A stretch of 64,000 bases of DNA from Ignavibacteriota bacterium. Its GTDB lineage: Bacteria; Bacteroidota; Ignavibacteria; Ignavibacteriales; Melioribacteraceae. The notes under the pieces are model-generated. The model was not told the DNA's origin, did no database searches, and worked only from the letters and a program-made list of their open reading frames with translations. Positions 43,293-50,467 of this stretch are shown one piece after another. The number at the start of each line of letters is the position of its first letter. Position 1 is the first letter of the stretch. The stretch spans positions 2,006,001 to 2,070,000 of the forward strand of contig JADJGF010000001.1 in the NCBI GenBank assembly GCA_016708125.1. Reading direction: 5' to 3'. The translations under genes were made by a program, and so were the position numbers.

Positions 43293-46200
43293 ATGAAGAT
43301 AAATGCAAAGCTACTATTACTCACATTTACAATTATCACTTTAGTATCCGTTACTTCGGCATTTATTTATCATACGCTCACCAAAGAATTTTTACTAAAG
43401 CAGCAATCAAAAAATTTAATTAATTCTGCAAATGATTTTATTTTTACATTTCAGCAAATAGTTGATGACATCGATTCTGATTTTCAAAATAATTACAAAA
43501 ATGAAAATTTTTCGTTTTCAAGTTCCGAAATTGATTTTATAGTTTCTGCAAATATTGAAGATGAATTATTATCATCAAATTTTAAAATTAAACCCAATGT
43601 AAAAATTTATACGGATGTTCATTCACTTAAACAATTCTATGAACTAAACCGAAATCTAATTATTCGTCAGAAAAAAAATAATGAAGGATATATTTATTTC
43701 GGCAAAATTATTAACTCAAACTTTCTCACAAATCTCGCGGAAAAAATTCGCTCCGATATTGCGCTTGTTGATAATGGTGTAATTTCGTTATTATCAAATA
43801 ATACCGATAACGAACAATATCTTCCTTCTTTAAGCAAAGCTGCGCGGGAGTTAAACGGTAAAAGTAATTTTGAACTTTTTGAAGAAGATGTAAATAATGC
43901 CGATTTATTTGTTACACATTTTTCTCCGGCTGCGCATAATCATTTTGGAAATAAATTAGACTTTATTGTATTTTCAATTTCCAACGAAGCCTCAACTTTC
44001 AGTAATACGATGAATCTTGTAACACTCGTAATTGTGTTATCCGGAATTTCATTAACAATTGTTTTTCTATTTTTATTTACCACAAAATTCAGAAAACAGC
44101 TTGAGTACATTTCAAATAGCGTTTCACAAATTGCTAAAGGTAAACTTGATGAAAGAGTTAAAATAATTTTGCAGGATGAAATTGGAAATCTTGGTTCCGC
44201 ATTTAATAACATGCTTGAGGAAATTAAAAAAAGAGACGATTCTGAAAAAGAATACACAGAATTTATTTCTTTGATAAATAAGAAACCGGCATTAAAAGAA
44301 ATTGGCGAAGTTACAATTGAGAAAATAATTTTATCAACCGGTGTTGATATTGGCGGAATTTATCTTTTAGAAAATAATTTGCTTATGCCTTTGGCAGTTT
44401 ACGGGATTCCACATTTAGGTGATAAGGTTATTTACGAATCAAGTTTTTATAAACGCGCGATTGATAATAAAGAAATTATTGAAATAGAATTTGAAAATAA
44501 TCACCCTATTGTGAGAACCGGTTTAACCGAACTCAAAATAAATTACTTATACATTCTGCCAATTTCTTATAACTATGAAGTTATTGCAATTTTAGAATTG
44601 GCTTCAGTAAATAAACCGCAGAATGACGTTAAGCAATATTATGAAAAAATTAAAGATCAATTATCAATTGGAATTGCAAACGGAAAAGCATTCAGCAAAC
44701 TTCAAAACCTTGTTGATGAATTGCAGCAATTAAATAATGCTTATCAAAAACAAAATATTGAGATAACTGAAAAAAATATTGAATTATTGGAACTTCATGA
44801 TAAACTAAAAAAAGGTGCTGAAGAATTAGAAATCCAAAAGGAAAAAGCTGTTGAATCTGCAAAACTAAAATCTCAATTTTTAGCAAACATGTCGCATGAA
44901 TTAAGAACTCCGCAAAATTCAATTTTGGGTTTAACGGAATTAATTTTGAAAGATACAAATACTGATTCCAAAACAAAGGAAAGATTAAATGTAGTTTTGC
45001 GAAATGGTAAAAAACTTTTAAATCTTATTGAAAACATTCTTGAATTTTCAAAATTAGAATCCGGCAATATTGTATTAACCGAATCGGAAATTTTATTGAG
45101 TGATTTTATAAATGAAGTAAAAAGTTTTATCTCGCCGATTTTCTTAGAAAGAGAAATTTCATTTAACATAACAATTCCAAATGATTATGATTATTTGATA
45201 AAATCTGATATCAAAAAAATTGAACAAATAATTTATAACCTTGTTGGAAACGCTGCTAAATTTACAAAAGAGGGATTTGTAAATTTAAAATTACATGTAA
45301 ATAACAATGAATTAATTATTGAAGTTGAAGACAGCGGTCCGGGAATTTCTGACGAAGATAAAAAAATAATCTTTGAGGAATTTAGACAAGCCGATGCAAG
45401 TTTAAATAGAAAATTCAGCGGTACAGGTTTGGGTTTAGCAATTTGTAAAAAATATACAAATCTTTTGCGCGGAGAAATTAATGTAATTTCAGAACTTGCA
45501 AAAGGTTCTAAATTTATTGTGCGAATTCCAAATACAATAAAAGACAAAGTAAAAAATCATGTTGTAAATTTTGAGAACACTCAGCAAAAAATATTTAAAG
45601 CTGTAATAATTTCTGACGGCGAAGATTCAATAAAATTAATTGGCGATTATCTAAAATCAAATAATGTTCAAGTAGAAATTCCGAATGTTAATGAATTTAA
45701 TATTATTACAATTGAAGAAAGCTTTCCGGATGTAATAATTCTTGATGTATTATTGAAAAATAGAAATGGCTGGCAACTTTTACAAAAATTAAAAGAAAAT
45801 AATTTCACTTCAAATATTCCTATAGTTTTAATTAACATGGATGAAGAAGCAAATTGCGGACTTGGATTTAATATTTATGATTTTGCAGTTAAAGATTTAA
45901 CAAGACTAAATGTTATAAATGTTATTGAAAACATTGAGAAAAAACAAAGTATAAAGTTCAGAAAAATTTTGTTTGTTACGGATGAACAAAAATATAGCAA
46001 ACTTGAAGAAGAATTAATTCACGATGAATTGAAAACTTATCAAACGTCAGATCATCACTCAATATGCGAAAATATTAAAAAGATTGAACCCGATTTAATT
46101 ATAATTGATCAATTCAATAAAAATTTTGATTCATTCATTTTATTAAATGAAATTCAAGAAGATATTTATTCGAAAAATATTCCCGTTGTTTCGTTCATTC

Positions 46201-46784
46201 AAAATTTAAATGATGAAAAAGAAATTCAAGAAACAAATAATAAAATATTTGAAACAACATTAATTGCTCAACATCATCCTTTAGATGTTTTAAAAATTAT
46301 TAAAGATAGAATTGAACTAATTGACGCTTCGGTTTTTAAATCAATTCAAAATGAGAATATTGAAACATCCGTAAATATTGGTAGAACTTTTGTTCAGAAA
46401 AATTATTCAGACTCCTACAATATTCTTGTTGTTGATGATGACAAAGATGCAAGATTTACAATTGGCGAGATTATAAAATCATTAGGTTACAACCCAATTT
46501 TTGCAGAAGATGGATTTGAATGTTTGGAAATTCTGAAAAACGAAAAACCGGATATTGTTTTACTGGATATTATGATGCCCAAAATGGATGGGTTTCAAAC
46601 AATTAAAAAAATTAGAAATAATCCGGAAACTAAAACACTTAGAGTATTTGCGTTAACAGCTTATGCAATGCTTTCAGATAGAGAAATAATTGAAAAGAAT
46701 GGTTTTAACGGATTATTCACAAAGCCAGTAAATACCGGACAATTAGAAAAAAGATTAAAAAATATTTTCAAATTAATTGCATGA
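43293..46784 (+). CDS. Membrane hybrid histidine kinase with HAMP, GAF and three receiver modules
   Basis: This 1163-residue protein has membrane helices at 7-27 and 243-266 around a periplasmic sensor domain. HAMP follows at about 267-315, GAF at about 330-465 and a coiled coil to 525. HisKA has His535 in 'NMSHELRTPQNSILGL', and the ATPase has 'NAAKFTKEG', 'DSGPGISDEDKKIIFEEF' and 'GTGLGLAI'. Three receiver-like modules follow. The first, at about 770-885, keeps 'DVIILDVLLKNRNGW' but has lost the usual acidic pair. The second, at about 890-1010, is strongly degenerate ('LIIIDQFNKNFDS'). The third, at about 1035-1155, is canonical ('LVVDDDKDARF', 'DIVLLDIMMPKMDGF'). Its end overlaps the next gene by 4 bp. 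Confidence 0.9.
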   Translation: MKINAKLLLLTFTIITLVSVTSAFIYHTLTKEFLLKQQSKNLINSANDFIFTFQQIVDDIDSDFQNNYKNENFSFSSSEIDFIVSANIEDELLSSNFKIKPNVKIYTDVHSLKQFYELNRNLIIRQKKNNEGYIYFGKIINSNFLTNLAEKIRSDIALVDNGVISLLSNNTDNEQYLPSLSKAARELNGKSNFELFEEDVNNADLFVTHFSPAAHNHFGNKLDFIVFSISNEASTFSNTMNLVTLVIVLSGISLTIVFLFLFTTKFRKQLEYISNSVSQIAKGKLDERVKIILQDEIGNLGSAFNNMLEEIKKRDDSEKEYTEFISLINKKPALKEIGEVTIEKIILSTGVDIGGIYLLENNLLMPLAVYGIPHLGDKVIYESSFYKRAIDNKEIIEIEFENNHPIVRTGLTELKINYLYILPISYNYEVIAILELASVNKPQNDVKQYYEKIKDQLSIGIANGKAFSKLQNLVDELQQLNNAYQKQNIEITEKNIELLELHDKLKKGAEELEIQKEKAVESAKLKSQFLANMSHELRTPQNSILGLTELILKDTNTDSKTKERLNVVLRNGKKLLNLIENILEFSKLESGNIVLTESEILLSDFINEVKSFISPIFLEREISFNITIPNDYDYLIKSDIKKIEQIIYNLVGNAAKFTKEGFVNLKLHVNNNELIIEVEDSGPGISDEDKKIIFEEFRQADASLNRKFSGTGLGLAICKKYTNLLRGEINVISELAKGSKFIVRIPNTIKDKVKNHVVNFENTQQKIFKAVIISDGEDSIKLIGDYLKSNNVQVEIPNVNEFNIITIEESFPDVIILDVLLKNRNGWQLLQKLKENNFTSNIPIVLINMDEEANCGLGFNIYDFAVKDLTRLNVINVIENIEKKQSIKFRKILFVTDEQKYSKLEEELIHDELKTYQTSDHHSICENIKKIEPDLIIIDQFNKNFDSFILLNEIQEDIYSKNIPVVSFIQNLNDEKEIQETNNKIFETTLIAQHHPLDVLKIIKDRIELIDASVFKSIQNENIETSVNIGRTFVQKNYSDSYNILVVDDDKDARFTIGEIIKSLGYNPIFAEDGFECLEILKNEKPDIVLLDIMMPKMDGFQTIKKIRNNPETKTLRVFALTAYAMLSDREIIEKNGFNGLFTKPVNTGQLEKRLKNIFKLIA

Positions 46785-47485
46785 CAAAAATATTTAAAAT
46801 ACTTGTCGTTGATGACCAGCCGGATAATGTTTTTCTTCTTGAAGATAGATTGAATAAAGAAGGATTTAATGTCAGCAGAGCTTACGATGGAAAATCAGCA
46901 ATAAAAAAGGCTGAGCTTGAGAAACCGGATTTAATTTTGTTAGATGTAATGATGCCTGATATCGACGGATTTGAAGTCTGCAAATCATTAAAGCTAAACC
47001 AGCACACAAATTCAATTCCGGTAATATTAGTAACTGCGTTAAATTCATCTTCGGATATTGAAAAGGGATTTGAGGTTGGAGCTTTTGATTATATAAAAAA
47101 ACCGTTTAATAGAACTGAACTTTTGGCAAGAGTAAAAGCAGCATTAAGATTTAACGAAACAAATAAATTATATATTGAATTAGAAAAAATTAATACCTTT
47201 TCAACAACGGTAAAAAAAACAAACCATGAAATTAAACAGCCGCTTACTTTAATTAATTTATCTGTTACCGCACTAAAACGTGAAATTGAATCCGAAACAT
47301 TTAATAAAAATTCTGCAATAAAAAGAGTTGAGTTTATTGAAAATGCGGTTAAAGATATTTTACATTTTATGGGAACAATGTTAAAAATTAAAGAGCCGGA
47401 AGTAAAAGAGTATTTAGATAATTTGAAGGCGAATCAATTTAAAATTGGTGAAGAAGAAATTGTAGAATCAGAGAAGTCTTTCTAA
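46781..47485 (+). CDS. Receiver fused to a histidine-kinase DHp-like helix pair without ATPase
   Basis: This 234-residue protein has a canonical receiver at 5-122 ('LVVDDQPDN', D55 in 'ILLDVMMPDIDGFE', 'DYIKKPFN'). A helical C-terminal region contains an H-box-like motif 'KKTNHEIKQPLTLINLSV' (His149) and a second helix ('SAIKRVEFIENAVKDILHFMGTML'). There is no N, G1 or G2 box, so it cannot bind ATP as a kinase. It may take phosphate from the upstream hybrid kinase and pass it through His149, or simply dimerise. It overlaps the hybrid kinase by 4 bp (ATGA) and converges on the next gene with an 18-bp overlap. Confidence 0.82.
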   Translation: MTKIFKILVVDDQPDNVFLLEDRLNKEGFNVSRAYDGKSAIKKAELEKPDLILLDVMMPDIDGFEVCKSLKLNQHTNSIPVILVTALNSSSDIEKGFEVGAFDYIKKPFNRTELLARVKAALRFNETNKLYIELEKINTFSTTVKKTNHEIKQPLTLINLSVTALKREIESETFNKNSAIKRVEFIENAVKDILHFMGTMLKIKEPEVKEYLDNLKANQFKIGEEEIVESEKSF

Positions 47486-48526
47486 AATACTCTGCACTGT
47501 TTCAAAACTATATGGCTTTAATAAAACTTCGGAAATCTTAATTTCTTCCTTAAAATTTTCTACATCTGAACCGGAAGTTAAAACAATTGGAATATCTAAA
47601 AATTTAAGTTTAATATTTTTGATGCATTCTATTCCATCCATAATTGGCATATATCTATCTATAATTATTAAATCCGGTTTCTGATTATTTAATAAATCTA
47701 AAACTTCTAAACCATTTGCCGCTGAATAAGTTTTAATATTTAGCGAAGTTAATAAATCCTTTAAAACTTCCAACTGGAATGGATCATCTTCACCAATAAT
47801 AATTTTTTTGTTGATAAATGATTTTGAAAATTTTTCAGTTTTGTGTGTTGGGAAAACAATTCTAAATAAAGTTCCTTTACCTAATTGGGATTTTACGGAA
47901 ATGTTTCCGGAAAGCTCATCAACCAATTCCTTAACAATTGATAATCCTAAACCGTGTTCAATCTTATCAGATTTTTTTGATGAGAATCCAACATCAAAAA
48001 TATATTTTAAATCTTCGGAATTAATTCCCGGACCATTATCGCTAATTATTAATTCAATTTGATTTTTGTAATAATCATTTAATGAAATAGTAATTTTTGC
48101 TTCACTATCTGCTTCTATGGAATTTTTAATTATATTCAAAATTATCCGACTTATATTCATATAATTAGCAAGAATAAAATCATACTTGCAATTATGAATA
48201 AATTGAATTGACTCTTGTTTTACATCAATGTTGAAAAGCTGAATCGAATCATTTATAACTTTTGATAAACTTATTTTTTCTTTAAAATTATTTTGAGAAT
48301 TTGAAATTTCAGAAACCAAATCAGAAGCGAGCAGAGTATTTTTTTTAATAATATTTAGGAGTTGAGCAGCTCGATCTTTAGAACTAAAATTTTCATTAAT
48401 TAGTTCAACGGAGTTCAAAATGTTGTTTAAAAGATTATTAAGATCGTGCTTAATTTTTTGCAGTTCACTTTTAGATTTGTTGTTGGAAAAATTAGAATCT
48501 AAAATATAGCGGTTGCTGCCATTCAT
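47468..48526 (-). CDS. Soluble histidine kinase with C-terminal receiver
   Basis: This 352-residue protein has a short N-terminus, a DHp helix pair with 'KIKHDLNNLLNNILNSVELI' (His27), an ATPase domain ('NISRIILNIIKNSIEADS', 'ISDNGPGINSEDLKYIFDVGFSSK', 'HGLGLSIVKELVDEL') and a receiver at about 230-350 ('IIGEDDPFQLEVL', 'DLIIIDRYMPIMDG', 'LTSG', 'VLLKPYSFE'). The 'HDLNNLLN' H-box is typical of soluble two-helix kinases. It directly follows the NtrC-type regulator with no gap, so the two make a kinase/regulator pair. With no sensor domain, input must come through a partner or the receiver. Confidence 0.88.
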   Translation of the reverse strand: MNGSNRYILDSNFSNNKSKSELQKIKHDLNNLLNNILNSVELINENFSSKDRAAQLLNIIKKNTLLASDLVSEISNSQNNFKEKISLSKVINDSIQLFNIDVKQESIQFIHNCKYDFILANYMNISRIILNIIKNSIEADSEAKITISLNDYYKNQIELIISDNGPGINSEDLKYIFDVGFSSKKSDKIEHGLGLSIVKELVDELSGNISVKSQLGKGTLFRIVFPTHKTEKFSKSFINKKIIIGEDDPFQLEVLKDLLTSLNIKTYSAANGLEVLDLLNNQKPDLIIIDRYMPIMDGIECIKNIKLKFLDIPIVLTSGSDVENFKEEIKISEVLLKPYSFETVQSILERLL

Positions 48527-49873
48527 TTATTTTAAACTATATTTTTTAATTTTTGAATAAAGAGTTTTCTGACTAATTCCCAGCATACGCGCTGTATTTT
48601 CTCTATTCCAACTATTTAGTTTTAATGCTTTTTGAATATGGAATTTTTCAACATCTTCTAAATTTAGTAATGCACTGTCATTTTCTTCTTCTAAAATTGG
48701 CTTTGAGTAAAACGTTGGCAAGTTCAAATCTTTTGCTTCTATTGTGCTTCCTTCGGCAAAAATAATTGATCTCTCAATCATATGTTCAAGTTCCCGCACA
48801 TTTCCTGGGAACTCATAATTTTGAAGTGCAAACTTTGCTTCGTTAGAAAGAATTTTGGGTGAATTTATTGAACATTTTTTCTTCAAAAAATATTCTGAAA
48901 GTAAAAGAATATCATTTTCTCTTTCAACCAAAGGTGGAATTGTTAAAGTAATTACATTTAATCGGAAAAGTAAATCTCTTCTAAATTTTTTCTCTTCTGC
49001 AAATTCCATTAAATTTCTGTTTGTTGCTGCAATAATTCTAATGTTGGAAGAATGATTTGTAACTCCTCCAATTCTTCTGAATTCTCCGTTTTCTAAAAAT
49101 CTTAAAATTTTTGGCTGAAGTGTTAAACTCAACTCGCCGATTTCATCTAAAAAAAGAGTTCCGCCGTCAGCAATTTCTACCAATCCCGGTTTTGAAGTTT
49201 TTGCATCGGTAAAAGCTCCCTTTTCATATCCAAAAAGTTCACTTTCCATTAATTGATCTGGAAGCGAAGCGCAATTTATTGCAACTAACGGTTTCTGATT
49301 TCGTAAAGAATTTTGATGAATAAACTCGGCGAAAATTTCTTTTCCCGTTCCGGTTTCACCTTCGAGCAAAATATTTGAATCGGAAAGTGCTGCTCTTTCG
49401 GCTAAATAAATTACTTCTTTAATGCTTTTGCTGTTTCCAATAATATTTATATTACTATATTTTTCAACTTTACTAACAAGAATTGTATTTTTTTCAAGAA
49501 GTTCGCGGTGTTTTAATGCCCGTTCAATTGTAATTAATAATTGCTGAAAATCGTAAGGTTTGTTGAGAAAATCAAAAGCGCCGAGTTTCATACATTCAAT
49601 TGCTGTGCGCATATCAGATTGTGCGGTAAGAACAATAATTTGAAGACGAGGTTTATTTTCATTTGCAAACTTTAGAACTTTTTCGCCGGAAATATATTGC
49701 ATTTCCAAATCGAGTAGAAGAATATCATAATCCTTTTCTTTCAGTTTTTCAATTGCATATTTTCCATCATAAACAATATCAACAGAAAAATTTTGGTTTA
49801 TCAACTCCTCTTTAAGCAGATAGCATAAGGTTTCGTCATCATCAGCAATTAAAATTTTATTGTTTTTATTCAT
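48527..49873 (-). CDS. NtrC-family sigma-54-dependent response regulator
   Basis: This 448-residue protein has a receiver ('LIADDDETL', D55 in 'ILLLDLEMQYISGE', where the usual Pro is Gln), an AAA+ domain with Walker A 'GETGTGKE' near 170, loop 'GAFTDA' in place of GAFTGA and Walker B 'GTLFLDEIGELS', and a Fis-type HTH at about 405-447 ('WNRENTARMLGISQKTLYSKIKKY'). It activates sigma-54 promoters when phosphorylated. The paired kinase gene follows directly. Two sigma-54-like promoters precede the pilin genes about 14-16 kb away, so a PilR-like role is plausible but inferred. Confidence 0.92.
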   Translation of the reverse strand: MNKNNKILIADDDETLCYLLKEELINQNFSVDIVYDGKYAIEKLKEKDYDILLLDLEMQYISGEKVLKFANENKPRLQIIVLTAQSDMRTAIECMKLGAFDFLNKPYDFQQLLITIERALKHRELLEKNTILVSKVEKYSNINIIGNSKSIKEVIYLAERAALSDSNILLEGETGTGKEIFAEFIHQNSLRNQKPLVAINCASLPDQLMESELFGYEKGAFTDAKTSKPGLVEIADGGTLFLDEIGELSLTLQPKILRFLENGEFRRIGGVTNHSSNIRIIAATNRNLMEFAEEKKFRRDLLFRLNVITLTIPPLVERENDILLLSEYFLKKKCSINSPKILSNEAKFALQNYEFPGNVRELEHMIERSIIFAEGSTIEAKDLNLPTFYSKPILEEENDSALLNLEDVEKFHIQKALKLNSWNRENTARMLGISQKTLYSKIKKYSLK

Positions 49874-50054
49874 TTTATAAAGTTTAAAAAAGTAGAAAGC
49901 TGTCTATTAATTTAATGGAAATTTTGAAGCTGTAAAGTCTTTTCTTTTTAATTAAATAATTGTTATAATATTGTCGAAACCAAATAGGAAAATTTTACCG
50001 ATTATTTTTGAACTCGCTTGCAGTTGGCAAGTTTATTTCAAAATCTCACATTTT

Positions 50055-50079
50055 AGATGTTGAAACAAGTTCAACATGA
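50055..50079. repeat. Intergenic hairpin repeat of the same family as 9499-9561
   Basis: ATGTTGAA (50056-50063) and TTCAACAT (50069-50076) flank the loop ACAAG and are followed by GAC. The loop and flanks equal those of one hairpin of the 9499-9561 element read on the minus strand, while three stem pairs are changed with compensation. Confidence 0.7.
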
Positions 50080-50174
50080 CATTAGTCTTAATTTTTCAGT
50101 GGTTTTTTTATAAAAATTTCGAAAATAATTGGAAATAAATAGGAAATATTGGTAAATTTGCTGTCTTGAAATTT

Positions 50175-50246
50175 GGGCGCGTAGCTCAGTGGTAGAGCAT
50201 CTGCCTTTTAAGCAGAGGGTCGGTGGTTCGAGACCACCCGCGCTCA
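50175..50246 (+). tRNA. tRNA-Lys (anticodon TTT)
   Basis: The cloverleaf is complete: acceptor GGGCGCG pairs with CGCGCTC (one G-U), the D arm is GCTC...GAGC, and the anticodon stem TCTGC/GCAGA has loop CTTTTAA giving anticodon TTT. The T arm is GGTGG-TTCGAGA-CCACC and the discriminator base is A. CCA is not encoded. A terminator follows. Confidence 0.95.
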
Positions 50247-50253
50247 CTCCCCT

Positions 50254-50292
50254 AAACCCTTATGAGATAATATCTTATGAGGGTTTTGTTTT
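50254..50292 (+). terminator. Rho-independent terminator after tRNA-Lys
   Basis: Arms at 50254-50269 and 50271-50286 (AAACCCTTATGAGATA and TATCTTATGAGGGTTT) form a stem of up to 16 bp with two G-U pairs, although the closing pairs must open for a loop. TGTTTTTT follows. Confidence 0.75.
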
Positions 50293-50467
50293 TTAAAGAA
50301 TTTGAATCGTAGTAGAAATAGTAGTAGTTTCAAATAAAAACTTAATAAATGATTATTTAATCACGCTATGTTTTTTATTTTAAGAATCTCTAAACTTGCC
50401 AATTTGACTGATAATAACCACATTGAAAATATCTCATTTATAATTGCAAAATTGCAAATCTGAAATG

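Noticed and set aside
50029..50045. Sigma-54-like TTGGCAAGTTTATTTCA upstream of tRNA-Lys
   Set aside because: It points at a tRNA gene, which should be transcribed by the primary sigma factor, and three consensus positions are wrong.
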